Source of the DNA: Blattabacterium cuenoti
Lineage (GTDB): Bacteria > Bacteroidota > Bacteroidia > Flavobacteriales > Blattabacteriaceae
DNA: 64,000 bases
Assembly (NCBI RefSeq): GCF_014251955.1
Contig: NZ_CP059203.1
Coordinates: forward strand, 524,783-588,782
Direction of reading: 5' to 3'
A model generated the notes under the pieces. It was given only the letters and a program-made list of their open reading frames with translations. It was not told the DNA's origin and did no database searches. Position 1 is the stretch's first letter; every line of letters begins with the position of its first letter. A program made the position numbers and the translations under genes. Below, one piece after another: positions 27,963-37,764 of this stretch.

Positions 27963-28970
27963 ATGAAAGAAATTACCACAGAAACCTATCTGAAGTGGTT
28001 TAAAGATATGTCTTTTTGGAGAAAATTTGAGGACAAATGTCGTTCCCTATATTTAAAACAGAAAATAAGAGGTTTTTTGCATTTGTATAACGGTCAAGAG
28101 GCGATTCCTGCAGGATTAACTCATGCAATGGATTTATCTAAAGATAAAATTATAACTGCTTATCGATGTCACATTTTACCCATTTCTATGGGAGTTGATC
28201 CAAAAAAAGTAATGGCAGAACTTTTAGGAAAAACGACAGGAACTTCTCATGGAATGGGAGGTTCTATGCATATATTCAGCAAAAAACATCGTTTTTATGG
28301 AGGACATGGAATAGTAGGAGGTCAAATTCCATTAGGAGCGGGAATTGCTTTTGCTGATAAATATTTTAACAGAGATTCTGTGACCCTAACACTTATGGGA
28401 GACGGAGCAGTGAGACAAGGTTCTTTACATGAAACTTTTAATATGTCTATGATATGGAAACTTCCTGTTGTTTTCATTTGCGAAAATAATAAATATGCTA
28501 TGGGTACATCTGTAAAAAGGAGTACTAATGTAGAAGAAATTTACAAAATAGGGGGATCATATGGAATGCCATCTTATCCTGTAGATGGAATGGATCCTGA
28601 AAAAATAGCAAAAATAGTTTTCTCCGCTATTGAAAGAGCTAGAAGGGGAGATGGCTCTACATTTATAGAGGTGAAAACTTACAGATATAGGGGCCATTCT
28701 ATGTCTGATGCAGAATCATATCGTAATAAAGAAGAAATTCATTTCTACAAAAAAAAGGACCCCATTTTAAAATTAAAAAATATTATTATTAAAAACCAAT
28801 GGGAAACTATAGAAAATTTAAATTTGATTGAAAACGAAATAAAAAAAGAAGTAGAATCCTGTGTTGAATTTGCAGAAGAATCGGATCCTCCTTCTTTAGA
28901 AGAAATGTATAATGTTGTTTATAAAGAAACAAGTTATCCTTTTTTAGATAAAAAAGTTATCCCAAAATAA
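27963..28970 (+). CDS. pdhA: Pyruvate dehydrogenase E1 component, alpha subunit
   Basis: Thiamine-diphosphate subunit that decarboxylates pyruvate. The TPP motif runs from MGDGAVRQGSLHETFNMS to VFICENN. Also seen are GKTTGTSHGMGGSMH and the regulatory-loop region YRYRGHSMSDAESYR. At 335 residues it is normal for the alpha2beta2 type. pdhC follows after 34 bp. The beta subunit (pdhB) is not adjacent, an arrangement usual in Flavobacteriia. Confidence 0.95.
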   Translation: MKEITTETYLKWFKDMSFWRKFEDKCRSLYLKQKIRGFLHLYNGQEAIPAGLTHAMDLSKDKIITAYRCHILPISMGVDPKKVMAELLGKTTGTSHGMGGSMHIFSKKHRFYGGHGIVGGQIPLGAGIAFADKYFNRDSVTLTLMGDGAVRQGSLHETFNMSMIWKLPVVFICENNKYAMGTSVKRSTNVEEIYKIGGSYGMPSYPVDGMDPEKIAKIVFSAIERARRGDGSTFIEVKTYRYRGHSMSDAESYRNKEEIHFYKKKDPILKLKNIIIKNQWETIENLNLIENEIKKEVESCVEFAEESDPPSLEEMYNVVYKETSYPFLDKKVIPK

Positions 28971-29004
28971 TTAAAATAAAATAATATATTAATTAAAACA
29001 AAGA

Positions 29005-30144
29005 ATGGCAGAAATAATATCTATGCCCCAGTTAAGTGATACAATGGAAGAGGGAACGGTTATAAAATGGAATAAAAAAGTAGGAGATAAAGTTTCAGAA
29101 GGAGATATTTTGGCTGAAATCGAAACGGATAAAGCAATTCAAGATTTTGAAATTGATGTAAATGGAATTCTACTTTTTATTGGGGTAAAAGAAGGAGAAA
29201 AAACACGTGTTAATGATACATTAGCTATCATTGGAGAAGAAGGAGAAGATATCAGTTTTCTTTTATCTAAGTTTAAAAAAAATAAAGAAAAAGAGAGAAG
29301 ATTTATATCTCCTGTAGCAAAAAAAATGGCAAAAAAAATAGGAATTCCTATCAATCAAATAAAAGGAAGTGGGGAAAAAGGTCGTATCATTAAAAGAGAT
29401 ATTGAAACATATGAAAAAACATTTGATATAAAAAATTTAAATCATAATAAAAATAAAGAAGTCATAACGCGATATCCTCATTCTTCAATGAGAAAAAGAA
29501 TTGCAACACATTTAACAAATTCTAAATTTACGGCTCCTCATTATTATTTAGTCATTGAAATTAATGTAGGAGAAATGATACAATTAAGAAAAAATTTGAA
29601 TGAAAAATTATCTATAGAAGATAGAATTTCTTTTAATGATATTATTATTAAAGCAGTCTCTATATCTTTGAAAAATCATACTAATGTAAATGCTTCATGG
29701 AAAAAAGAAGAAATTATATATCATCCTCATATTAATATTGGTGTCGCAGTATCGGTAAAAGATGGATTGCTAGTTCCAGTAATTAGAAATACTGATCAAA
29801 AATCATTACTTCAAATATCTAAAGAAATAAAAGATAAAGTATTGCGTTCTAAATCAAGAAAAATACAACCAGAAGAAATAGAAAATAGTACGTTTACAGT
29901 TTCTAATTTAGGAATGTATGGAATTGAATTTTTTACTTCTATAATTAATATTCCTAATTCATCTATTCTTTCTGTAGGTGCTATTATGGAAAAACCTATT
30001 GTTAAAGATTCCAAAATTGAAATAGGACATGTTATGAAAGTGACTCTTTCTTGTGATCATAGAATTATAGATGGTACAACAGGAAGTAGTTATCTTCATT
30101 CCCTAAAAAATCTGTTAGAAGACCCTATTACCATATTAGTTTAG
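29005..30144 (+). CDS. pdhC: Pyruvate dehydrogenase E2, dihydrolipoamide acetyltransferase (single lipoyl domain)
   Basis: Transfers acetyl to CoA in the pyruvate dehydrogenase complex. One lipoyl domain is at residues 1-75, with lipoyl-lysine K43 in IETDKAIQDFE. A peripheral-subunit-binding domain follows (ISPVAKKMAKKIGIP to IKRDIETY, about 98-135), then the catalytic domain with SCDHRIIDGTTG near the C-terminus. At 379 residues it is shorter than many Flavobacteriia E2 proteins that carry two lipoyl domains. It ends 12 bp from the convergent terC-like gene. Confidence 0.94.
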   Translation: MAEIISMPQLSDTMEEGTVIKWNKKVGDKVSEGDILAEIETDKAIQDFEIDVNGILLFIGVKEGEKTRVNDTLAIIGEEGEDISFLLSKFKKNKEKERRFISPVAKKMAKKIGIPINQIKGSGEKGRIIKRDIETYEKTFDIKNLNHNKNKEVITRYPHSSMRKRIATHLTNSKFTAPHYYLVIEINVGEMIQLRKNLNEKLSIEDRISFNDIIIKAVSISLKNHTNVNASWKKEEIIYHPHINIGVAVSVKDGLLVPVIRNTDQKSLLQISKEIKDKVLRSKSRKIQPEEIENSTFTVSNLGMYGIEFFTSIINIPNSSILSVGAIMEKPIVKDSKIEIGHVMKVTLSCDHRIIDGTTGSSYLHSLKNLLEDPITILV

Positions 30145-30156
30145 TTATTTATTGAT

Positions 30157-30915
30157 TTATGAATTTTTATGTTTTTTTTTTGGAATTGGAAAAAAATAAG
30201 ATATAAAAATTGGAAATAAAAATATAATCACAGTAAAAAATGGAAAAAACTTTTCAAAATAAATCAGGAATTGATTCAATATGTAAAAATGATATTTTCT
30301 CTCTAAAAAAGAAAAAATCAGTTTTATTCCAAGTATTATGATTACATAAAAAGCAGAATCTTTCAAAAAAGAATTTTTTTCCATTAATTTTACAAATATT
30401 TGAGTGACCCATCTCATAGACAAAATTCCTGCAAAAACACCTAAAAAAATTAGAATTAAATTTTCTGATAAAGCAATAACTGCAAAAATGTTATCTATAG
30501 AAAAAGCTAAATCCATTATTTCTATAATAATAAGGATTTTCCAAAAAGAATCTATCCTTTTTATATTTTTTTTATTATTTACATAATTTTTTTTAGAAAA
30601 TTTAGAAAAAAAATACCTTGATCCAAGATAAATTAAATAGATTCCTCCCAATAGTTTTAACCACCATATTTTAATTAATTGATATGTAAATATTAAACAT
30701 ATACTTCTAAAAAAATAAGCACCAAAAATACCATATTTTATAGCTTTTTTTCTATCTTTTTTTTTTATATGATCCATTATCATGGATGCCAACAATACTG
30801 CATTATCTATTGATAAAATGCTTTCTATCAAAAAAATATTTCCTAGAATAGAAATAGAAACTATAGGATGATTAATGATGTTTTTAATGTCATTTGCAAT
30901 GAAATCATTATTCAT
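30157..30915 (-). CDS. TerC-family integral membrane protein
   Basis: 252 residues with about seven hydrophobic helices. The two family signatures SIDNAVLLASM (about residues 35-45) and AFSIDNIFAVIA are present with their conserved Asp and Asn. Family members are proposed metal-ion (often Mn2+) exporters, some of which support metalation of secreted proteins; the name comes from tellurite resistance. The start overlaps the msbA-like stop by 4 bp, so the two are translationally coupled. The exact substrate is unknown. Confidence 0.87.
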   Translation of the reverse strand: MNNDFIANDIKNIINHPIVSISILGNIFLIESILSIDNAVLLASMIMDHIKKKDRKKAIKYGIFGAYFFRSICLIFTYQLIKIWWLKLLGGIYLIYLGSRYFFSKFSKKNYVNNKKNIKRIDSFWKILIIIEIMDLAFSIDNIFAVIALSENLILIFLGVFAGILSMRWVTQIFVKLMEKNSFLKDSAFYVIIILGIKLIFSFLERKYHFYILNQFLIYFEKFFPFFTVIIFLFPIFISYFFPIPKKKHKNS

Positions 30916-32750
30916 AAAAAACTTTGCAAAGTGAGTAAGTTTCTGTAAGCACCTTTTTTTGAAATCAAATACTTATGTTTTCCTTGTTCAATAATTTTTC
31001 CTTTTTCTAATACAATAATATAATCTGCGTTTTGTATGATAGGAGAAGATAGTCTATGAGCTATTACTAATGAAGTTTGGTTTTTCATCATCTGATTTAA
31101 AGCTCTCTGAACAGCTATTTCAGATTCTGTATCTAGGGAAGAAGTTGCCTCATCTAATATCAGAATGGGAGGTTTTTTTAACACGGCTCTTGCAATGCTA
31201 ATTCTTTGTTTTTGTCCCATAGATAATTTGTTTCCATTATATCCAATAACTGTATCATATCCTTTTGGAAGTTTTTTAATGAAACAATGCGCATTTGCAA
31301 CTTTAGCTGCTTGTATTACAGAATCCATAGAAACTATTTTTTCTCTACCTAATGCAATATTATTGAAAACAGAATCATTAAAAAGAACTGGTTCTTGAGT
31401 AACCATTCCTAATAATCTTCTATAATCTCTGGTTTTTAAACATTTAATATTTGTTCCATCAATAGTAATTTCTCCAGAAGAAACATTATAAAAATTAGTA
31501 AGCAAATTTGCTATAGTAGATTTCCCACTGCCAGATCTTCCGACTAAGGCGATGGTTTTTCCTTTTTTTAGAGAAAAATTCAAATTTTGAATTAAAACTA
31601 ATTTATTATATGTAAACGATACGTTACGAAATAAAATTTCATCTTCAAAATGAAAAATAGATTTGTATCGTTTTTTTTCATTTGAAACACATTGGGCCTT
31701 TAATATTTCCACAACACGTTCTACAGATGCTCTTCCTTTTTGAATATTAGATATAGAATTTACTAAACTTTTTGCCGGATTAATCATTTGAAAAAAAAGA
31801 CCTATAAAAGGAAAAAGAATTTCTGGTTCCATTCCTTTTTTTTCTAAAAAAAGTTTTCCTCCATACCAAACAATTAAAATCATAGTAATAGATCCCAAAA
31901 ATTCACTAATAGGAGAAGCTAACTCTTTTTTTCTATTTACACGTGCGGAAAGTTTTTTTTGACATTCAGATATGTTTTCAAAACGCCTTTGCATTTGATT
32001 TTCTGCATTAAAAATATTTATAACTTTTATAGAAGTTAATGTTTCCTCTATAACAGAAAATAATTTTCCTAATTGATTTCTAGATCCTATTGCATCTTTT
32101 TTCAAACTTTTTCCTATAATAGATATAAATGTTCCCATTAACGGAAGTAAAATAAAAACAAATAATGTTAACTGATAACTCATAAAAAATAAAGTAAATA
32201 AATGAAAAAAAACCATAATAGGATAACTAATAATGTTAGCGAAAGAACTAACGATAGATCCTTCTATCTCATTTACATCATTAGACAATCTTGACATTAA
32301 ATCTCCATTTTTTTTATTAGAAAAAAAAATGATAGGTAAAGACAATATTTTCTTATGGAAATCATTTCGTATATTTCTAACTATAGAAGTCCTTATTCCT
32401 ATCATAAAATATTCTGCTAAATATCTAAAAATATTTCTTATTAAAAAAAGGACCATAAGAAAAATACAAAAAATGGCAAGTGTATTTATTTTTCCATATT
32501 GATATGACAATAAATCTATATAATGGTGAAAATATTTTCTCACAAAGTCAAAAGATCCATTAAAAAAATTAAAAAATGTTATTTTATTTTCTTCTTTTTT
32601 GTCAGGAATTTCAAGTAAAAGACTTAATACGGGAGAAATAGATATTATAGATATAACTGAAAATAAAGAATGTAAAAAATTACACGATATATTAAGAATA
32701 TAGTGATATTTATAAGGTTTCGAATAAGTTAAAATTTTTTTCAAATACAT
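30912..32750 (-). CDS. msbA: ABC exporter, MsbA-like (fused membrane and ATPase domains)
   Basis: 612 residues. The N-terminal six-helix export domain spans about 1-330. The ATPase has Walker A GRSGSGKST (near residue 402), Q-loop MVTQEPVLF, a signature motif reading LSMGQ instead of LSGGQ, Walker B ILILDEATSSLD and the His switch VIAHRLSS. Fused architecture and length fit lipid A / lipid exporters of the MsbA type; drug or peptide export is possible. It is followed by the coupled terC-like gene. The upstream region has an 8-bp hairpin at 32782-32806. Confidence 0.85.
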   Translation of the reverse strand: MYLKKILTYSKPYKYHYILNISCNFLHSLFSVISIISISPVLSLLLEIPDKKEENKITFFNFFNGSFDFVRKYFHHYIDLLSYQYGKINTLAIFCIFLMVLFLIRNIFRYLAEYFMIGIRTSIVRNIRNDFHKKILSLPIIFFSNKKNGDLMSRLSNDVNEIEGSIVSSFANIISYPIMVFFHLFTLFFMSYQLTLFVFILLPLMGTFISIIGKSLKKDAIGSRNQLGKLFSVIEETLTSIKVINIFNAENQMQRRFENISECQKKLSARVNRKKELASPISEFLGSITMILIVWYGGKLFLEKKGMEPEILFPFIGLFFQMINPAKSLVNSISNIQKGRASVERVVEILKAQCVSNEKKRYKSIFHFEDEILFRNVSFTYNKLVLIQNLNFSLKKGKTIALVGRSGSGKSTIANLLTNFYNVSSGEITIDGTNIKCLKTRDYRRLLGMVTQEPVLFNDSVFNNIALGREKIVSMDSVIQAAKVANAHCFIKKLPKGYDTVIGYNGNKLSMGQKQRISIARAVLKKPPILILDEATSSLDTESEIAVQRALNQMMKNQTSLVIAHRLSSPIIQNADYIIVLEKGKIIEQGKHKYLISKKGAYRNLLTLQSFL

Positions 32751-33373
32751 TCATTTAATTTCTTTAAATTCTATTTTTTTTCTTTGTTTGTTTTTTAGAA
32801 ACAAAGTTATGTTATTATATTAATATAAAATTTTATAATTAAACGACTAACCTCATATCATCATAATAACACAAAGAAATAATTTCATATCTAAATTTTA
32901 TATTTTTAATTATGAAAAAAATACAGATATTTTATACAAAATATTTTTATTGGTAATATTTATTTATATTTTGATTAGATTAAAAAAATAGATTGTTATT
33001 GGGATTTTTTCTAAAATTTCTATTCTAGAATTCTAGAAATAGATCAATCATTTATAGCATATTTCCTTAGAATGGGGATTCTATTATCAATGATACTATG
33101 ATAAAATTATAAAATTTTCTACTAAAAAAAGTGATTTTATGAGTCTGATAAGAATAAATAATGGAATTTGTAAGACTTTAAGAACTATGAATAAATACTA
33201 CTTCATTTATTATTATTATAATATAATTACCATACTAGTTATCTCTACTATTTTTTTATTTGGAGAAATAACTATTCGAAGTTTTTTTATGCTATGTTTC
33301 TTCTAGACTTACTTATTGGAATAAAATAAGTATTGGAACTTATTCCTACATATTTATATAGCAGCGCTATCCT
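32751..33373. other. Largest non-coding stretch (623 bp), no recognised gene
   Basis: Lies between the divergent msbA-like gene and tatA. It is more AT-rich than coding DNA. It contains an 8-bp inverted repeat (CTTTGTTT 32782-32789 / AAACAAAG 32799-32806) and a perfect 16-bp palindrome at 33023-33038 made of two TTCTAGAA copies. It also holds a 55-codon open frame (33139-33306) with one hydrophobic stretch. I see no tRNA, tmRNA, RNase P or SRP RNA signature. It could be an eroded gene, since free-living relatives often have envelope genes next to tatA, but no protein match can be read. Confidence 0.6.
33023..33038. repeat. 16-bp perfect palindrome (tandem TTCTAGAA)
   Basis: TTCTAGAA occurs twice back to back, and each copy is itself a palindrome. 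It lies in the middle of the largest intergenic region, about 270 bp upstream of msbA and 370 bp upstream of tatA. It could be an operator or chance; no regulator is suggested by the neighbours. Confidence 0.4.
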
Positions 33374-33406
33374 ATGATTTTTCAAAAAAAAATACACAAT
33401 CAAAGA

Positions 33407-33670
33407 ATGAACCTTTTATTTATTAGCATTGAAGAAAGTTTTTTCATCATTTTTATAGCTCTTCTTATATTTGGACCAAAAAAAATACCGGATATCGCTC
33501 GTGGAATAGGAGAAGGAATTCGATATTTAAAAAATGCTAGAAATAAAATTCAAAATGAAATAATGAAAAATACCATTCACAATCCTATTGAAAAAAAAAA
33601 GAAAAAATTTTTTTCAGATCAAAAAGAAAATAAAACAAATATATTTCCTATAAAACGGAACAATAAATAA
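33407..33670 (+). CDS. tatA: Twin-arginine translocase subunit TatA/TatB-like
   Basis: A short protein with one N-terminal membrane helix (SFFIIFIALLIF), then the TatA/B hinge FGPKKIPDIARGIGEGIRYLKNA and a Lys-rich amphipathic and cytoplasmic tail. The ATG at 33407 gives 87 residues and places the helix at the N-terminus as usual; the ATG at 33374 would add 11 charged residues. TatA forms the pore that exports folded proteins. tatC is not in this window. It ends 10 bp from the convergent ppiD-like gene. Confidence 0.87.
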   Translation: MNLLFISIEESFFIIFIALLIFGPKKIPDIARGIGEGIRYLKNARNKIQNEIMKNTIHNPIEKKKKKFFSDQKENKTNIFPIKRNNK

Positions 33671-33680
33671 TAATTAAAAA

Positions 33681-35822
33681 CTAAATATTTTTTCTATTTC
33701 TATAATCTTTTATGATTGATTTATCTATCAAGACTCTTCCTAAATTTTCTAAATAATTTTTTCTTAAATAAGAATTTAAGACTTCCATTTCAGAAGAAAA
33801 ATAAGAAGGTTTTTTATAAGGAAAAATATGTTTTAAAGGTCTTACAAAAAAGATTCCTTTTTCTCCTAATATAGGTTTAGAAGTTTCATATAATTTTAAT
33901 GAAGAAGCAAAACCAACAACTTTAGGTTCTTTATGATCATCAATCATGGAATCATGAAAATTTATTTTATAAGACTTTTTTATTTTTTTAGAAAAATAGA
34001 ATCCTATTTTTTCCAAATTTTTATTAGGAAATTTTTCTTTCATCATTTTAGACAAAAACCTATCTATTTTTTCTTTTTTTAGAAAAAAAATCAAATTTTT
34101 TTTTATTTCTTCAATGGAAAAAACTCTATTTTGAATCTTAGAAAGATATACGAGTATATAATCTTTATTTGAAGTAGAAATAATTTTACAATCTCTTTTT
34201 TTTCTATTTTTTTCAAATGCCCAATGAATGATTTCTTTATCTACTTCTGTATTTAATTCATCAATATTAGATTGAGAAAATCTAACATTTTTCAAAAATA
34301 TAGTTTCATATTTATTTTTTCTTGCATGATTAATAAATGTATTTAAACTAGAATTTTTGTTTTTTATCAAAAACTTTCTCACTTTTTTGTAAAGAGAATC
34401 TTCTGTTTTTTTAGATGGAGTTAAAGTTTTTAGAATGATTGCAAATTGATAAGCAGGAATAGGAATACTTTTATTATCAATTCTAAGAATATGATACCCA
34501 AATTTTGTTTCAGTAATTCCTATCGTTCCTTTTTTATTTTTCAATGCAAAAATATCAAATGAACCAATAGAATTTTGATCCTCATATTTCATCCATCCCA
34601 AACTTCCTTTATTTTTTTTTGCATTTATTAAATCATCTGATTTTTTTCTTACAAAAAAATCAAACAAATAAGGATTTTTTTTAAGAGTATTATATATATT
34701 TTCAGATATTTTTTTAGCTTCTTTTTTTGTTCTCTTATGATTAGAAGAACGTATTGCGTTTTTATGAGATATTAAAATATGGCTTACTAAAACAGAATCA
34801 GATATCATTTTTTTTCCAGTTAATTTAGCCATTATATAAATATTTTCTTCTTTAATAGGTCCAAAAATACTTCCAATTTGATTGTTTTTTGAAATAAAAT
34901 TTTGTAAAACAGTAGGAAGAGATCTTTTTAAGTAAAAATTTGAATCAAAAGGTTTTTCAGATTGATTGGAAACAAAAATAGAATCCTGATTGGTGGATTG
35001 AAATTGATGAAATAATTCTTTCATTTTTTTTCTCATTTTATTTTCATCATCTAAAGAAGGTTCAGAACGAAAAATAACAAAACTAAGACTTCTTATATTT
35101 TCTTTTTTATAAAAAAATTTGTGTTTTTCAATATAATCATAAATTTCATTATCGTTTATTAAAAACATGTTTTTATATCTATTTTCGATTTCTGAATAGG
35201 GAATAAAAATATAATCAATGAAAGAAAAAAAATTTTTATCCTTATAATTCAATTCTGCTTCTACTAAAGATGTATTTAATCCATACATTAACATCTCTAT
35301 ATATTTTTTTGCAAAAATTCTTTTTATGATATTCTTTTTTTCGTATGACCAAATATTTTTTTCTTCCTCAATTTGAGGATTAGAAATTTTGGATGTTTTC
35401 TCCAATTTTTTCAAATAAGATTGAAATTTTTCAAGATCCATTTCTCCATTAAAATCATGAAAATCAGATATATTACTATAAATAGATTGCTTTGCTACAG
35501 CGTTCCAAAAATCTTTTTTCGTACTTTGTATTCCTAATTTTACAGCTTGTTGATTTAAAATTTTTTCGTAGATTAATAATTTCCAAGCTTCATTTTTTAA
35601 ATAAGCATCTGGTTCTCCTTGACGAAATCGTTTTAAAAATTGAAAACAATCAATATATTCTTTTATAAAAATGTTTTCCCCATTTACTTTTCCAATAATA
35701 TTTGGATTTTCAGAAAAAATTTTTAACAATACATTAGGATCTAATATAAAAAGAAACAAAGAAATTCCTATAAATAAAAATAGAATCCATGTATTTTTTC
35801 TTATTTTTTCTAAAAGACTCAT
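33681..35822 (-). CDS. ppiD: PpiD-like periplasmic peptidyl-prolyl isomerase / chaperone
   Basis: 713 residues. One N-terminal membrane anchor is at about 12-27, then a SurA/PpiD N-domain (GKVNGENIFIKEY, about 44-56). A parvulin-type PPIase domain spans about 346-450 (VSHILISHKN to FGYHILRID), with GSLGWMKYED in between. A second degenerate domain and a Lys-rich C-terminus follow. The role is folding of outer-membrane and secreted proteins at the periplasmic side of the inner membrane. The start overlaps the stop of the CNNM gene by 4 bp (coupled). It belongs to an lptC-CNNM-ppiD operon known from Flavobacteriia. Confidence 0.9.
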   Translation of the reverse strand: MSLLEKIRKNTWILFLFIGISLFLFILDPNVLLKIFSENPNIIGKVNGENIFIKEYIDCFQFLKRFRQGEPDAYLKNEAWKLLIYEKILNQQAVKLGIQSTKKDFWNAVAKQSIYSNISDFHDFNGEMDLEKFQSYLKKLEKTSKISNPQIEEEKNIWSYEKKNIIKRIFAKKYIEMLMYGLNTSLVEAELNYKDKNFFSFIDYIFIPYSEIENRYKNMFLINDNEIYDYIEKHKFFYKKENIRSLSFVIFRSEPSLDDENKMRKKMKELFHQFQSTNQDSIFVSNQSEKPFDSNFYLKRSLPTVLQNFISKNNQIGSIFGPIKEENIYIMAKLTGKKMISDSVLVSHILISHKNAIRSSNHKRTKKEAKKISENIYNTLKKNPYLFDFFVRKKSDDLINAKKNKGSLGWMKYEDQNSIGSFDIFALKNKKGTIGITETKFGYHILRIDNKSIPIPAYQFAIILKTLTPSKKTEDSLYKKVRKFLIKNKNSSLNTFINHARKNKYETIFLKNVRFSQSNIDELNTEVDKEIIHWAFEKNRKKRDCKIISTSNKDYILVYLSKIQNRVFSIEEIKKNLIFFLKKEKIDRFLSKMMKEKFPNKNLEKIGFYFSKKIKKSYKINFHDSMIDDHKEPKVVGFASSLKLYETSKPILGEKGIFFVRPLKHIFPYKKPSYFSSEMEVLNSYLRKNYLENLGRVLIDKSIIKDYRNRKNI

Positions 35823-37096
35823 TTATAATTTTCTTTTCTTTTTTGAAGAAAAACTTCTTCTATTTTGTTTTTAGATACTTTTTTTATTTCAATATACAAA
35901 ATATCACTAATCATTATTTTTTCTCCTTTTTTAGGAATATTTCCTGTATGAGACACAATCAAACCTCCTAAGGTTTCATATTCCTCTGATTTAGGAAGAT
36001 CTAATTTATACTTAGCATTAAGAAAATCAATCTCTAAACGAGCCGAAAATAAAAATTCATTTTCATTTAATTTTTTTTCTACAAAAAAAATTTCATCATG
36101 TTCGTCTTTTATATCTCCGAGAAATTCTTCTAAAATATCTTCTATAGTTATCATTCCTGCTGTTCCTCCGTATTCATCCAATACTATCGCGATACTTTTT
36201 TTTTTCTTAATAAGAAGATCCATTATTTTTCGTATGGGAGTAGTCAAATGAACTAATTCTACTGGTAGAATTATAGATTCAATATTCTTTGGATTTTTAA
36301 AAAGTTTCAAATAATGAATATACCCTATGATATTATCTATATTATTTTTGTAGATTACAATTTTTGAAAATCCTTTTTCTGTAAACTTATAACGGATCTT
36401 ATCAATAGAAGAAGTGTATATATTAGAAGAAACCATTTCTTTTCTAGGGATCATACACTCTCTCGCTTTTTTTTCAGAAAAATCTAAAGCTTTATGAAAA
36501 ATTTCTACTTCTGATTCTACTCTTTCCTGAAGATTATTTTCTATCTTTTCTGAAAGAAAAGAAATTAAATCTTCTTTATCAAAAATTTTGGTTTTTTCAT
36601 TTTCTTTTTCTCCTAAAAAATTTAGAAAAATATTGGATATGAAAATAATAAAATTTGTAATAGGAGAAAAAATTTTGTATATAAGATATACAGGAACAAT
36701 AAATAAACTTAACAATTCATTGGAATATACACTAAATATCATTTTTGGAATAAATTCTCCAATAACAAGAATGATAATAGCGGAGAAAACTGTTTCTAAA
36801 AGAAGAAACCAAAAAGAATGATTGTAAATCAAAAACCATTTTGGAAGTATAAATAAAAATAATTTCCCCATATGAATTCCATATACGACTAAAGATATAG
36901 TATTCCCTATTAACATTGTTGTTATAAATTTTTTTGGATGTTTAATGCTTTTAGAAAGTAATTTAGAACGAAAAGAACCTTTCTTTTTTTCTAATTCTAT
37001 TTGAAAAAAACTAGAAGAAATTAAAGCCATTTCTATTCCAGAAAAAAAAGCAGATATAAGTATAGTCGCAAAAACTATACTAATGTGAAAAATCAT
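35819..37096 (-). CDS. CNNM/CorC-HlyC family membrane protein with CBS pair
   Basis: 425 residues. An N-terminal DUF21 membrane domain (about 1-140) has FFSGIEMALISSSFFQIE and MLIGNTISLVVYGIHMGKL. Two CBS domains follow (about 200-320), including MIPRKEMV and IVLDEYGGTAGMITIEDILEEFLGDI. A C-terminal CorC_HlyC domain has YETLGGLIVSHTGNIPKKGE. Family members are tied to Mg2+ or Co2+ transport; some are mislabelled hemolysin. It lies 8 bp after lptC and overlaps ppiD by 4 bp. Confidence 0.88.
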   Translation of the reverse strand: MIFHISIVFATILISAFFSGIEMALISSSFFQIELEKKKGSFRSKLLSKSIKHPKKFITTMLIGNTISLVVYGIHMGKLFLFILPKWFLIYNHSFWFLLLETVFSAIIILVIGEFIPKMIFSVYSNELLSLFIVPVYLIYKIFSPITNFIIFISNIFLNFLGEKENEKTKIFDKEDLISFLSEKIENNLQERVESEVEIFHKALDFSEKKARECMIPRKEMVSSNIYTSSIDKIRYKFTEKGFSKIVIYKNNIDNIIGYIHYLKLFKNPKNIESIILPVELVHLTTPIRKIMDLLIKKKKSIAIVLDEYGGTAGMITIEDILEEFLGDIKDEHDEIFFVEKKLNENEFLFSARLEIDFLNAKYKLDLPKSEEYETLGGLIVSHTGNIPKKGEKIMISDILYIEIKKVSKNKIEEVFLQKRKENYK

Positions 37097-37104
37097 AGTA
37101 TTTT

Positions 37105-37602
37105 TTATATAGAGAGAATTCCACTAATATTTTTTAACCTAATATTTTTTAAATCATCAGATGCTTCCAATCCATTCATTGCATGTAATATAGTTCCATT
37201 AGAATAATGGATAATTGTATACTTATTATTAAATATTTTTTTGTCTTTTTTATTCCAAAAGATTTCATTTGTTTTCAAAAAATCTCCATTAGGACTTATA
37301 ATTATAATATTTCCTTTAATATGATAAAATATTTTTTTAGTTAATTTTATCCAATCTGCAGTGAGATAAATATATTTATTTGGATTTGTTTTTTCATAAA
37401 AAAATAATTTTACTCCTTTTGGAAACAAAGTATAAATAGAATATTCTTCCACAACTGGAGAATAAATAAAAAATATAGGAATTCCATCTTCTTTATATAA
37501 AATACTTGTACGAGTCAAAATCCTATGAGGGAGTTCTTTCCTATTTTTTTTCAATTTGATTAAAACTTTTTTTTCTGTAGTACATGAAAAAAAAGAAAAC
37601 AC
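37105..37602 (-). CDS. lptC: LPS export periplasmic protein LptC (lipoprotein-like, non-ATG start)
   Basis: The body matches Bacteroidota LptC: FIYSPVVEEYS, LFPKGVKLFFYE, LTADWIK, GDFLKTNEIFWNKKDKKIFNN and a C-terminal GLEASDDLKNIRLKNISG. A lipobox-like FSFFSC ends the signal region. The GTG at 37602 leaves the signal peptide cut short. The frame stays open upstream and encodes LKNFVKIFFLLL just before it, so translation may begin at a CTG at 37638. No ATG is available. It is first in the lptC-CNNM-ppiD operon. LptC bridges the Lpt ABC transporter to the periplasmic bridge for lipopolysaccharide. Confidence 0.82.
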   Translation of the reverse strand: MFSFFSCTTEKKVLIKLKKNRKELPHRILTRTSILYKEDGIPIFFIYSPVVEEYSIYTLFPKGVKLFFYEKTNPNKYIYLTADWIKLTKKIFYHIKGNIIIISPNGDFLKTNEIFWNKKDKKIFNNKYTIIHYSNGTILHAMNGLEASDDLKNIRLKNISGILSI

Positions 37603-37764
37603 TAATAATAAAAAAAATATTTTTACGAAATTTTTCAGATGATTCCTTCTTACTTTTATTGTATTTTTGTATTTTATTGAAATACTACTACTACCAACAT
37701 CATAACATCATCTATGTATGTTATGTTATGTATTATGGGATGTATGTTGTATATTATTATAGTT

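Noticed and set aside
31165..31260. LSMGQ signature as a sign that the ABC exporter is inactive
   Set aside because: Walker A, Walker B, Q-loop and His switch are intact, and the second position of the signature tolerates change.
33139..33306. 55-codon open frame with one hydrophobic stretch upstream of tatA
   Set aside because: Too short, Tyr/Ile-rich as expected from AT-rich DNA, no recognisable family. Mentioned only within the intergenic description.
32751..33373. tmRNA, RNase P RNA or SRP RNA in the large gap
   Set aside because: None of their conserved core sequences is visible on either strand.
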